Source: Acidobacteriota bacterium (GTDB taxonomy: Bacteria; Acidobacteriota; Terriglobia; Terriglobales; SCQP01). Taken from it: a DNA stretch of 64,000 bases. The stretch covers positions 19,758 to 83,757 of the forward strand of contig DAHVCP010000042.1 of assembly GCA_027314025.1 (NCBI GenBank), in the 5' to 3' direction. The notes under the pieces were generated by a model. It searched no databases. It worked only from the letters and a program-made list of their open reading frames with translations, and had not been told where the DNA came from. Made by a program: the position numbers and the translations under genes. Positions 8,034 through 16,248 of the stretch are shown here, piece by piece. Each line of letters begins with the position of its first letter. Position 1 is the stretch's first letter.

Positions 8034-8984
8034 GTGGTCATCGCCGGGCCCACGGCCAGCGGCAAAACGGCGCTGGCGCTGGCGCTGGCCGAGGCCCTGG
8101 GCGGGGAGATCGTCAGCTTCGATTCCATGCAGTTGTACCGCGGCTTCGTCATCGGCGCCGCCCAGCCCACGGCGGCGGAACTGGCCCGCGTGCCGCATCA
8201 TTTCATCGCCGAATGCGACCCGCGGCGGCCGCTCACGGCGGGCGAATACAGCCGCCAGGCCCGCCTCCGCATCCGCGCCATCGTGGCCCGGGGCCGGTTA
8301 GTGGTGTTGGTGGGCGGCACGGGCTTCTATCTCCGCGCCCTGCTGGACGGATTGTTCTCCGCCCCGCCGCTAGACGCGACCGCCCAGGCCCAGCTGCGCC
8401 GCCGCCTGCGGGACCGCGTCGCCCGCCGCGGCCCCGCGGCCCTGCACGCCATCTTGCGCCGGCTGGATGCCGCCGCCGCCGGCATCGCGCCGCGCGACGC
8501 GGCGCGCACGATACGCGCCTTGGAAGTTCGCCTGCTCACCGGCCAGCCCATCAGCCGCTGGTGGGCGGAGCATCCGCCCGAGGCGTTTACCGGCGTTCGA
8601 CCGCTCCTGCTCGGCCTGGCCCCGCCCCGCGCCGAACTCTACCGCCGTATTGACCTCCGCGCCCAGGCGATGTTCGCTCCTCCGCCCGGCCGGACGGGTA
8701 TCGTGGCCGAAACTCGGGCATTACTCCAGATCTATTCCAGCGATTTACCCGTTTTTGCCGCGCATGGCTATAAACAGGCGGTGGACATTCTGCGCGGCCG
8801 CGCGGATCCGGCCGCCGCCCTGGCCGAGGCGCAGGCGGAGCAGCGGCACTATGCCAAGCGCCAGTTCACCTGGTTTCGCCGCGATCCGCGCGTGCATTGG
8901 CTGCCGGGCTTCGGCGGCGATGCGGCGGTCCAGCGCGCCGCCTTGCAGTGGCTGCAGCGGCAGGGCCTTGGCCAGACGGCTTAG
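8034..8984 (+). CDS. miaA: tRNA dimethylallyltransferase
   Basis: MiaA transfers a dimethylallyl group to N6 of A37 in tRNAs that read UNN codons. The P-loop VIAGPTASGKTALAL lies at the N terminus, followed by DSMQLYRG, PHHFIAE, VLVGGTGFYLRALLDGL, AARTIRALEV and the C-terminal AKRQFTWFRRDP, all family hallmarks. From GTG 8034 the protein is 316 residues, the normal length. The frame is open back to ATG 7767, but those 89 codons are the dispersed repeat and would give MiaA an anomalous Pro/Gly-rich extension, so the GTG is preferred. The MiaA motifs themselves are intact. Confidence 0.93.
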   Translation: MVIAGPTASGKTALALALAEALGGEIVSFDSMQLYRGFVIGAAQPTAAELARVPHHFIAECDPRRPLTAGEYSRQARLRIRAIVARGRLVVLVGGTGFYLRALLDGLFSAPPLDATAQAQLRRRLRDRVARRGPAALHAILRRLDAAAAGIAPRDAARTIRALEVRLLTGQPISRWWAEHPPEAFTGVRPLLLGLAPPRAELYRRIDLRAQAMFAPPPGRTGIVAETRALLQIYSSDLPVFAAHGYKQAVDILRGRADPAAALAEAQAEQRHYAKRQFTWFRRDPRVHWLPGFGGDAAVQRAALQWLQRQGLGQTA

Positions 8985-9132
8985 GGCGGGCTGGAACCGT
9001 CCTAGGCTCCCGGGAACTCCGCAATGCGAATGGCGCAAGTAGTCTTTTGGCACTCACCCGGATGGGGGCTTACCCAATGCCAGTATTTACCCTAAGGTGA
9101 ACGCTGTACCCTTCGAAAGGAAAGGGGAACCA

Positions 9133-9915
9133 ATGCCGGCTCACTCACTCCGGAACTTTGGACCTTGGGAGCGGTTTTCGCCGCGCGAGCAGGACATCAT
9201 CGAGGGCCTGCTCCAGGCGCAGTCGGTCAAAGACATTGCGTCGCAGTTGCGCCTCACGGTCAACACCGTGAAGGATTACGTTAAGACGATTTATCAAAAG
9301 GCGGGCGTGCATTCTTCCCGCGCCTTGTTGCTGAAATTCTATGTGCAGCAGCCGCACGACGGCGAAAACCCGGCGGCGCTGGTTGCGGCGGTGCAAAGCA
9401 TGCTGGACGCGGCCTCGCGCCGGCAGGTGGTGGAGGCGCTGCGCTCCGGCGCCCGCGGCGGAGCGGGCGCGCGCTATGTCGCCGTCTACGATCTTTTCGC
9501 CGCGATTACGCCCAGCGGCGGCGACTGGGCGAACGGCGGCGTGGCGGGCTTGGCGACGGCGGCGCCGGCCGTCGTCCGCCGGGCGGGAACATGGCTGCGG
9601 CCGTGGGGCGGGCATGGCCCGCTGGCGCTGCCGTGGCATTGGGCCCAGCCGCTGGCCGAGCAGGGCAGCTTCCACCTGGCCGCGCCGCCGCCCGCGCAGT
9701 TGGCGGCGATGAACTGGGAACCACCGGGCGTGGCCGTCGAAATTATCGGCGCGCAGGTGGCCGCGGCGCCGCAGCCGCTGCTGGTGTTGCTCTCGGATCC
9801 CGTGGCCGGGCACTTTGACGCCAGCGCCACGGCGTTGCTGCGCCTGCTGGCGCGCGTGGCGGAACGCGAACTGATCCGCATCGGCGCCGGCTTGTCCGCC
9901 TCCGCCGCGAATTGA
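9133..9915 (+). CDS. Regulator with N-terminal LuxR/GerE-type helix-turn-helix
   Basis: 260 residues. Residues ~12-62 are a GerE-type DNA-binding domain: FSPREQDIIEGLLQAQSVKD, IASQLRLTVNTVKDYVKTIY, then KAG..SSRALLLKFY. In most LuxR-family proteins this domain is C-terminal; here it is N-terminal and ~190 residues of alpha/beta sequence follow, with no recognisable receiver, autoinducer or PAS motif (a GAF-like sensor is possible). ATG 9133 is preceded by AGGAAAGGGG at good spacing; an upstream start at 9097 lacks such a site. It stands alone between miaA and a convergent gene, so its targets are unknown. Confidence 0.8.
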   Translation: MPAHSLRNFGPWERFSPREQDIIEGLLQAQSVKDIASQLRLTVNTVKDYVKTIYQKAGVHSSRALLLKFYVQQPHDGENPAALVAAVQSMLDAASRRQVVEALRSGARGGAGARYVAVYDLFAAITPSGGDWANGGVAGLATAAPAVVRRAGTWLRPWGGHGPLALPWHWAQPLAEQGSFHLAAPPPAQLAAMNWEPPGVAVEIIGAQVAAAPQPLLVLLSDPVAGHFDASATALLRLLARVAERELIRIGAGLSASAAN

Positions 9916-10193
9916 AGCCGTTTGCGGGCGAGCGCGACCGCAGGCAGGCCAGAGCCATGCCCCACCTGGCGCGGCGGCGCAGTTGGCGGGGCGGTTAGCC
10001 GAATCGCGACTAGCCGAATCGCACCGCCGCCCTGCGCGCCGCCGTGCGTGGGGTAGGGCTCCTGCCCTGCGTACCGTCGCCCTCCTTGGCGGCGGTCCCG
10101 CGATCTCCGCTGCAGCGGCGCCACTGGTGTTGCTCCCCGCGTTGCGCCTGCGGGCTTCAGCCCACCGGCGCCGCGAACCTGAGTCAACTTCCC
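9916..10193. other. Intergenic space with palindromic repeat remnants
   Basis: Between two convergent genes. It holds a copy (~10040-10090) of a repeat centred on GTGGGGTAGGGCTCCTGCCC, related to sequences at ~20920-21075, and a short duplicated GGCTTCAGCCCACCGG-type motif. No credible gene or clear terminator was seen. Confidence 0.5.
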
Positions 10194-13046
10194 CTACCGC
10201 CGCCCCGGCGCCCAGGGCGGCGCGTCCAGCCCCGGCACCGTGTACCTTGGCTTGGGCATCGGCACGTGGCCCATCCGCTCCCGCCACAAAATGCGATTGA
10301 GCGCCTGCGCGGGATTGGCGTCCGCGTGCGTCCAGTCCATGTGCAAGGACGCTTGCGCCCCCGGCGCATTCGGCGGGTTGGCGGCGTAGATCAGCCGGTT
10401 CCGCTGATTACGGGTATCGGCATGATAGGCCGGCTGGTCGCCGCGGCCGGTAAACAAACCCGCCATCACCGCCGCCCGCGCATCGTTGTGGTTCATCGGT
10501 GGCAGGCCCAACAAAACCTCGATGGTGCGCACCACGTTCACCGTGGTGTAAAAGTGGTGGTCAATGTAGGGATGTCGCGGCGAGCCGGGAGAATATTTGC
10601 TGATCACCAGGCAGATGCTGCGGTGGCAATCCACATGGTCGGCGCCGTCCTGCGCGTCGTCTTCCAAGATGAAAAACGCCGTGTCGTTCCAGTAGGGGCT
10701 TTCCGACACCGCCTGCACCACCCGTCCCACCGCCAAGTCGTTGTCCGCCACCGACGCCTCGGGCTTCGGCCCGCCAGGATAGGTGCCCATGGTGTGGTCG
10801 TTCGGCAGCCGCAGGATGATGAAGCGCGGCAGCCGCGGCCCGTGGCCGGAACGGCGGTTGGCGACATACCGCCGGAACTCGCGCAGAAACTCGTCCGCCC
10901 GCCATTGGTCGGGAAACGTCAGGCGGAAGTCGGCGGCGTGCGGATCGAAATGCCCCACCAGCGCCGGCGTGGACGCCACGTCCTTGCGCAGCACCGGCAC
11001 CTTCCACGGCCAGGGGCTGCGGCCGCCGCCGTAGCGCGCCGGCACTGGCTGCCCAGGGCGAATCCAGCGCCGCTTGCAGCCCGGCGGCAGCGCGCTCATC
11101 CGCGTGGTGCGCCCGGATTTCTGGTCGCACCATTCACTGACCACGTACTCGCCGTAGTTGCGGTGGCTGAGCCCGTGCCGCGCTACGTCCGACCAGATGA
11201 ACCCCGTCGCCGGGTTGTCCACGTTGGGAATGCCTTCCAGCAACGGAATGCCGCCCGCCACCACGCCTTCATAGTCGTAACCGCGCTGGCTGTTGCGGTA
11301 GCCGACCTCCCAGGTCTTTTCGTTGTAATCGGTGGTGATGGCCGCGGTGGACCATTCATGGCCGTCGCCGCTGACTTCGCCGCTGTCGTAGAAGTTGTCC
11401 AGCACGCCGAACTGGAGCGCCAGCTTGTGCTCGTTGGGCGTGATCGTCTTGCCGTAAAACGCCAGCTTGGGATCGCCGTTGCCCACGCCCAGATCGCCGA
11501 GGATCTGATCGTAGGTGCGATTTTCCTTGATGATGTAGATCACGTGGCGGATGGGGTTTTCACCGGCGCGGAAGGGCAGCCGCGGCAGGCGGCCGTTCAT
11601 CAGGTTGCTGGCTTCGACTTGCCGCGTCAGTCGCGGCAAGCGGCGCAACAGTCCGGCGATGGGCGCGTGCGCGATGCTGCCGTGCACCAGCGAAGCGATG
11701 TACGGATAGCCCAGCCGCGGCCGGCTGCCGCGCGTCACATGGCGCGGGTAAATATCATTGGGCCCGGTGCCGGTGCTTTTGCCCGAGGCGATCAATAACT
11801 GCCCGCGGCTGACCGCTACCGCCGTCGGATACCATTCGGTGGGAATGAAGCCCGCCGCCCGGATTTCGCCCCGCGGCGCCGCCGGCAGGTGGAACGCCGC
11901 GACGGAGTCGGTGCCGGCGTTGGCGACGAACACCGTCTTGCCATCCGGCGTCTGCGCCAGGCCATCCGGCGTGCCGCCGCCATATTGCTGTCCCGGCAGG
12001 CGGGTCATCAGCCAGGCTTCAACCTGCCGCGTCGCGGTGTTGATGACGGCGACGCGATCCCGATTCGACAAGGTGACGTACAGCCGCCGCCCGCCGGGGC
12101 TGAGCAGCATCGCCGTGGGATGGGAGCCGGGCGCGACCGCCGACCGCGGCTTCAGCAGCGGGATCTTGGCCTCCACTCGGTCGTTCGCCAGATTCAGCAC
12201 CGCCACCTCGGAGCCGTTCCACAGGCTGCAATACCCGGTTCGCCCATCGCGGCTGACCGCCACGCCATAGGGAAACACCGCCGGGACGGTGCGGGAGACG
12301 TGGAGAGGGAGGCTGAGGTCGAAGCGCCGCAGGATGCGCCCGCCGGCGGCGTCCATCAGCACCGCATTGTCGGAATAGTTATTGGCGACCAAGATGCGCG
12401 TTCCGCCATCGGCGCGAAAAACCGCCAGCCCGGCGGGGAAGGGCAGCGCCTCGCCGGCGGGCACTTCCCGGCCCATGCCGGTGGTCACATATCCCGGCGC
12501 CAGGCGTTGCAGCGGAATCGGCAGAAAGCGGTCGGGCGTCAGCCAGCCATTGCGGAAACGGTAGACCAAGATGCCATTGCCCAAATCCCCGCGCCGCCGT
12601 CCCAGCGGATCCGTGCGCGACGCCAGCGAGGCGTAGAGATGGCGGCCGCCGGGCCCAAACGCCAGCCCCAGGAAATACGTCTGCCGGTAATGCGCCGCCA
12701 ACCGGTGGTCGGCGTAGTCGTGCATCCGGCCCGTGGCCAGGTCCAGCACGGCGATGGATTCCCGCCCCGCCGTCTGCCGCGTGCCGAAGCCGTTGTCCAG
12801 CACCGCCGCGTAGCGCCCGTCGGGGCTGAGGGCGATGGCGGTGGGAAAGCTGTTCGTCATCCGCGGATGTCCCGGCACCGGCAGCATCAGCAGTTGGTCG
12901 GAGGGCAGGCGAATTACCTTTTGCCGCTGCGCCGCACGGCCGGAAAGCGAAGCGCGGACCGTGCTGGGGCCCGCGCCAGGCAGAGCCAGCAGGCAAACGG
13001 CGGCGATCCCTGCGCCGCGCCATCCAAAGGCGTTTGGTTTCCTCAT
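10194..13046 (-). CDS. Bifunctional YncE-like beta-propeller / phosphoesterase (alkaline phosphatase superfamily)
   Basis: 950 residues from ATG 13046. After a signal peptide (IAAVCLLALPGAG) the first half is a repeated-blade propeller with many SPDGRYAAVLDNG, LSPGGRRLYVTLSN and TPDGKTVFVANAG motifs. The second half (from ~residue 500) is a phosphoesterase domain: IRHVIYIIKENRTYDQILGD supplies the metal-binding Glu/Asn of the phospholipase C/acid phosphatase family, and FILRLPNDHT, FFILEDDAQDGADHVD and HRS follow. The substrate is unknown; relatives are predicted secreted phosphatases or phospholipases. The signal peptide DNA (~12960) overlaps a short match to the dispersed repeat core (GGGGCCCGCGCCAGGC). 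It is divergent from the sigma-factor gene. Confidence 0.87.
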   Translation of the reverse strand: MRKPNAFGWRGAGIAAVCLLALPGAGPSTVRASLSGRAAQRQKVIRLPSDQLLMLPVPGHPRMTNSFPTAIALSPDGRYAAVLDNGFGTRQTAGRESIAVLDLATGRMHDYADHRLAAHYRQTYFLGLAFGPGGRHLYASLASRTDPLGRRRGDLGNGILVYRFRNGWLTPDRFLPIPLQRLAPGYVTTGMGREVPAGEALPFPAGLAVFRADGGTRILVANNYSDNAVLMDAAGGRILRRFDLSLPLHVSRTVPAVFPYGVAVSRDGRTGYCSLWNGSEVAVLNLANDRVEAKIPLLKPRSAVAPGSHPTAMLLSPGGRRLYVTLSNRDRVAVINTATRQVEAWLMTRLPGQQYGGGTPDGLAQTPDGKTVFVANAGTDSVAAFHLPAAPRGEIRAAGFIPTEWYPTAVAVSRGQLLIASGKSTGTGPNDIYPRHVTRGSRPRLGYPYIASLVHGSIAHAPIAGLLRRLPRLTRQVEASNLMNGRLPRLPFRAGENPIRHVIYIIKENRTYDQILGDLGVGNGDPKLAFYGKTITPNEHKLALQFGVLDNFYDSGEVSGDGHEWSTAAITTDYNEKTWEVGYRNSQRGYDYEGVVAGGIPLLEGIPNVDNPATGFIWSDVARHGLSHRNYGEYVVSEWCDQKSGRTTRMSALPPGCKRRWIRPGQPVPARYGGGRSPWPWKVPVLRKDVASTPALVGHFDPHAADFRLTFPDQWRADEFLREFRRYVANRRSGHGPRLPRFIILRLPNDHTMGTYPGGPKPEASVADNDLAVGRVVQAVSESPYWNDTAFFILEDDAQDGADHVDCHRSICLVISKYSPGSPRHPYIDHHFYTTVNVVRTIEVLLGLPPMNHNDARAAVMAGLFTGRGDQPAYHADTRNQRNRLIYAANPPNAPGAQASLHMDWTHADANPAQALNRILWRERMGHVPMPKPRYTVPGLDAPPWAPGRR

Positions 13047-13327
13047 GGGCTCGGGTAGGCTCCGCCTGGATTGTCGGCCATTCTTCCCTCGGCCGACCAT
13101 GAAATTTTCATGAACGTTTGCCGGTGTTGTGGGGTCTTATGGCAATGAAAGGCCCGGCGAGAGACGCAATCATGTGCGCGGAAGGCGAAGTGGCGTTGCG
13201 CCGCATATCCGCGGGAGCGAGGCCGACCAGCCGCACTCCCGCCGCGACCGCGCCCGCAGGCGGCGCGTCCGTGCGCGGAGTGCATGCCGGCGACGCACGC
13301 CCCGGCAGCGAGCCGCCCGGTCAGGCG

Positions 13328-13927
13328 ATGAGCGGGGCGGACGTGGCGGCGGCGGATCGGGCCGCCTCCGCGCCGCGCGACGCGGCGGCAGCCACGGTCC
13401 CGGCCTTTGCCGAGTTCGTCGCCGCCCATACCGTGGTCGCTTACCGCGTGGCCTATTTGGTGCTGCGCGATGCCGCCGCCGCCGAGGAAGTGGCGCAGGA
13501 TGCGTTTCTGCGCGCCTGGCGCCGGGAGCGCTGGCGCCGGCTCGATCGCCCCGGCGCGTGGCTGGCCCGCGTCGCCTGGCGATTGGCGTTGGATCGGCGG
13601 CGGGTGCAAGCCCGCGCGGCGAGGACCGGCCCCTGGATCGCCGACGCTCCCTCCGCTGCGCCGGGCGCCGAACGCCATTTCGCCGCCCAGGAACAGTTGG
13701 CGCGGCTGCAAGTCCTGATCGCTGCTCTGCCCCCCGCGCTGCGCCATCCGCTGCAACTGGCCGGCCTGCGCGAGTTCGAGAACGCCGAGATCGCGGCGAT
13801 TCTGGGCATTTCGCCCGCCGCCGTCCGCCGCCGCCTGATGCGGGCGCGCCAGACGTTGCGGGAAAAGCTGCTAAGGGAAGAGACGGTGAACGAGAAACCA
13901 ACCCACCAACAAGGAAGTAAGCGATGA
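13328..13927 (+). CDS. ECF-family RNA polymerase sigma factor
   Basis: 199 residues from ATG 13328. Region 2 is visible as FAEFVAAHTVVAYRVAYLVL followed by AEEVAQDAFLRAW (the RNAP-binding and -10 recognition helices). Region 4 is ALRHPLQLAGLREFENAEI then AAILGISPAAVRRRLMRARQ, the -35-binding helix-turn-helix. The frame is open to 13118, but the extra N-terminal residues are low-complexity and not sigma-like. The gene ends in ATGA, overlapping the next start by four bases, the usual arrangement for a sigma factor and its anti-sigma partner. Confidence 0.88.
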   Translation: MSGADVAAADRAASAPRDAAAATVPAFAEFVAAHTVVAYRVAYLVLRDAAAAEEVAQDAFLRAWRRERWRRLDRPGAWLARVAWRLALDRRRVQARAARTGPWIADAPSAAPGAERHFAAQEQLARLQVLIAALPPALRHPLQLAGLREFENAEIAAILGISPAAVRRRLMRARQTLREKLLREETVNEKPTHQQGSKR

Positions 13928-14610
13928 ACCCGCGGGAATTCGACCATTTGCTCGCTCAAGCCCTGGATGCCCAGGCGCCGCCGCCAGATGCGGCGCTGGC
14001 CGAGCGGATCGCCGCCGCCGTGGCGGCGGACGCCGCCGGCGGCCCATTGCCGCAAACGCGCATTCGGTGGCGGGCGTGGCTGCAAACGCCGCGCGTGTCG
14101 CGGCTCGCGGGCGCGACCGCGGCCGGTATCGTGTTGGCGTTGGCCGCCGCGTCTTGGCTTTTGGTCCCTGGCCAGCCGGCGCCGCGGCGCTTGGCGTCCG
14201 CCCCGCCAGACGCGGCCTACGCGCGGGCGCTGCTGCGCCATGCAGCCGCCGGCCCGGCTGCCGCGCCGCGGCCGAATAAGTTGGCCCAGTTGCGGCCGTC
14301 TACGTCCTCCGCGCCGCTATCGCGCCGTCTGCTTCATGCCGCGGCCCTGCGGCATGCTCGCCTGGCCCAGGTCACCGCATCCCGGCGCCATTGGCCCGCC
14401 GTGTTTCCTTCGCCCGCCCCGCCCTCGCCGCAGGAGCAGGCGCTATTGAACTTCATCGCCACCGCGCCGCCGCGCGTCGTTCGCGCCGCGCTGACCTTCC
14501 CCAAGCCCAAATGGAAATGGCCGGCGCAGGGCGGAGCTCAGACTGGCCCCACGGGGCCGCCGGCCGGCGCCGAGCATTTTCTAAGCAGTACGGATAAAAC
14601 CGAACCATGA
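13924..14610 (+). CDS. Putative membrane-anchored anti-sigma factor
   Basis: 228 residues. The N-terminal ~45 residues are acidic/helical (FDHLLAQALDAQAPPPDAAL), a single transmembrane helix follows (AGIVLALAAASWLLV, ~residues 65-80), and the rest is an Ala/Pro-rich extracytoplasmic part. Position and translational coupling to the ECF sigma gene are the main support for an anti-sigma role. There is no zinc-binding HxxxCxxC motif, so it would not be a ZAS-type anti-sigma factor. The ligand or stress is unknown. Confidence 0.65.
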   Translation: MNPREFDHLLAQALDAQAPPPDAALAERIAAAVAADAAGGPLPQTRIRWRAWLQTPRVSRLAGATAAGIVLALAAASWLLVPGQPAPRRLASAPPDAAYARALLRHAAAGPAAAPRPNKLAQLRPSTSSAPLSRRLLHAAALRHARLAQVTASRRHWPAVFPSPAPPSPQEQALLNFIATAPPRVVRAALTFPKPKWKWPAQGGAQTGPTGPPAGAEHFLSSTDKTEP

Positions 14611-14738
14611 TCGCCGCGGTCGCAGCCACGACTCGCCTCGCGGGGCCCGCGCCAAGCAATGGAAGACCCGCCTGCGGCGAGGCTGCGGCCCGCGCCCATC
14701 AAATCGAAGCCGCGAGAAGAATCACCATAGGAACCAAC

Positions 14739-15296
14739 ATGACCCCGTCCCCACGCCAATCCCGCGCCCCGATGGCTGTCGCCGCCTGCGCGGCACTGTT
14801 TCTGGCCGCCGCCCTCGCCTTGCCCGCCGCCGCGCAGAAGCCGAAACCCGCGCCCAATCCTCATCCCGCGCCCGAGCGGTTCTCCCCCCCGGCGACTTAC
14901 CGCCTCGATTTCACCGTGCGTCAGTTGCGCGACGGGCGGGTGATCAACCAGCGCCGATTCGACCTGATGGCGGCGGTGAACCAGCGCGGCGCGGAGGCGC
15001 GAAGCGAGAACTTCGTCTTCCCCTCGCACGGGCCGGCACAGCGGGTCGGCATTGAAATTTTCGCGAACCTTTCCGCCACGGGCATTGGCGTTGTTCCAAC
15101 GCTCACGCTTCAGGCGCACATCACCCGCGTCGCCAGGAGAATTGGCGCCTCCGGGCCGCGGGTGGTGCATCACTTTAGCGCCACGGCTTCCGCGGCCGTG
15201 CGCGCGGGCGTGCCGGTCACGCTGGCAAAAATCAGCGATGTGAGCAGCACGGATCAGTACGAGATCATCGTCACCGCCATTCCCCAGAAGCCGTAA
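14739..15296 (+). CDS. Secreted hypothetical protein downstream of the sigma/anti-sigma pair
   Basis: 185 residues from ATG 14739, preceded by AGGAACC. A typical signal peptide (VAACAALFLAAALALPAAAQ) is followed by a Pro/Lys linker and a beta-rich domain (YRLDFTVRQLRDGRVINQRR, VGIEIFANLSATGIGVVP). The family is not recognised, but RLDFTV..L.DGK.IN.R.Y.. patterns occur in small Acidobacteria proteins of unknown role. The open frame extends back to 14607 through a repeat core (GGGGCCCGCGCCAAGCAATG near 14640), which I exclude. It is probably co-transcribed with the sigma and anti-sigma genes and may be their target or a sensor. Confidence 0.75.
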   Translation: MTPSPRQSRAPMAVAACAALFLAAALALPAAAQKPKPAPNPHPAPERFSPPATYRLDFTVRQLRDGRVINQRRFDLMAAVNQRGAEARSENFVFPSHGPAQRVGIEIFANLSATGIGVVPTLTLQAHITRVARRIGASGPRVVHHFSATASAAVRAGVPVTLAKISDVSSTDQYEIIVTAIPQKP

Positions 15297-15307
15297 GGCG
15301 GCCGCGC

Positions 15308-15337
15308 AAAAAAAAACGCCCCCACCCACAGGGGCGC
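15308..15337 (-). terminator. Intrinsic terminator facing left
   Basis: A six-pair GC stem (15317-15322 with 15331-15336) and eight-base loop are followed, on the minus strand, by nine consecutive T (A 15308-15316). It lies just beyond the end of the plus-strand gene at 15296, but its U-tract is on the minus side. It would therefore end a leftward transcript, and no leftward gene is evident upstream of it. Confidence 0.65.
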
Positions 15338-15440
15338 TAGGCAATGGATGATTCTCTCGGTCAGCGAGATGCGCCGGCGGCGGTTCGCGTTGCCGCCGGT
15401 CAGCCCCGCATTCAGTCCCTCAAACCCCCTGCTCCCGGCA

Positions 15441-15481
15441 AATGCCATTAGAAATGGCAGATGGTAAAATGAAATGGCATT
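15441..15481 (+). promoter_or_regulatory. Probable operator/promoter of the AbrB-PIN toxin-antitoxin pair
   Basis: AATGCCATT (15441-15449) and AATGGCATT (15473-15481) form a spaced perfect inverted repeat, with a third half-site AAATGGCA at 15452-15459. A TAAAAT that could serve as -10 box lies inside, at 15465-15470. This is what an autoregulated antitoxin operator looks like. The local AT-richness stands out from the surroundings. Confidence 0.6.
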
Positions 15482-15543
15482 CGGGACGACGCTACAGGCG
15501 ACGAAGCGGCGCGGCCACGAAGGGGAGCGATGAAGGTCAGCCC

Positions 15544-15816
15544 ATGAAGGTCAGCATTGACAAGGCCGGGCGCATTGTCGTGCCCAAGGCCATCCGTGAC
15601 CGCCTGGGCCTTACCGCCGGGACGGAGCTCGAGATTGCCGATCAAGCGGACGCACTCATTCTCCGCCCGGCGTCCACGCAAACCGCGTGGCGGGAAGAAG
15701 ACGGCATGCTCGTATTCTGCGGCGATGCTCCCGAGGGCTTCGACTGGGAACGCATGGTGGACGCGGATCGCGAGCGCCGGATCCGAGCCATCTTGGGCCG
15801 TGAAGATCCTGTTTGA
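15544..15816 (+). CDS. AbrB/MazE-family antitoxin
   Basis: 90 residues. The N-terminal swapped-hairpin DNA-binding domain is plain: MKVSIDKAGRIVVPKAIRDR followed by LGLTAGTELEIADQADALIL. The acidic C-terminal tail would bind and neutralise the toxin. It is the VapB-type partner of the PIN-domain gene, whose GTG start lies inside its 3' end (17-base overlap). A frame extension to 15442 has no similarity to antitoxins and would cover the operator, so ATG 15544 is used. Confidence 0.88.
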   Translation: MKVSIDKAGRIVVPKAIRDRLGLTAGTELEIADQADALILRPASTQTAWREEDGMLVFCGDAPEGFDWERMVDADRERRIRAILGREDPV

Positions 15817-16240
15817 CACTAACGTTCTGGTCGCCGCGACCGTTGCCCGGCACCCCCACCACCTTTCCTGCTTTGCGGCGTTGCGGCAGGCGCGGGAGCG
15901 GGTGGTTGAAGCCGTGCTTTGCACCCATGCCATCGCGGAGGCGTATGCCGTGCTGACGGCCGCGCCGTTCTCGCCGCGCATTTCGCCGGCGCGCGCCATT
16001 CAAATCGCCGAGCAGGAGTGGCTGCCGCATCTCCAGGCGGTCGCCTTGGAGGCCGGCGACTATCTTGCCGCCGCGCGCCTGTGCGCGCAGGGTGGATGGG
16101 TCAGCGGCGCCATCTATGACGCCATGCACATTCGCGCCGCGGAGCGCGCCGGCTGCGAGCGCATCTGGACCCTGGATGTCCGCCATTTTCTCTGCCTGGC
16201 GCCGGAGTGGGCGGGGCGGATTACCCCGCCGCTGGCATAA
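15800..16240 (+). CDS. PIN-domain ribonuclease toxin (VapC-like)
   Basis: 146 residues from GTG 15800. The PIN fold is marked by LFDTNVLVAATV (first catalytic Asp), the Glu in THAIAEAYAVLT, the Asp of AIYDAMHIRAAE, and TLDVRHF near the C terminus. The acidic residues that bind Mg2+ are in place, so it should be an active RNase held in check by the upstream antitoxin. The GTG start overlaps the antitoxin gene, which couples their translation. Confidence 0.85.
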   Translation: MKILFDTNVLVAATVARHPHHLSCFAALRQARERVVEAVLCTHAIAEAYAVLTAAPFSPRISPARAIQIAEQEWLPHLQAVALEAGDYLAAARLCAQGGWVSGAIYDAMHIRAAERAGCERIWTLDVRHFLCLAPEWAGRITPPLA

Positions 16241-16248
16241 TCGCCGCG

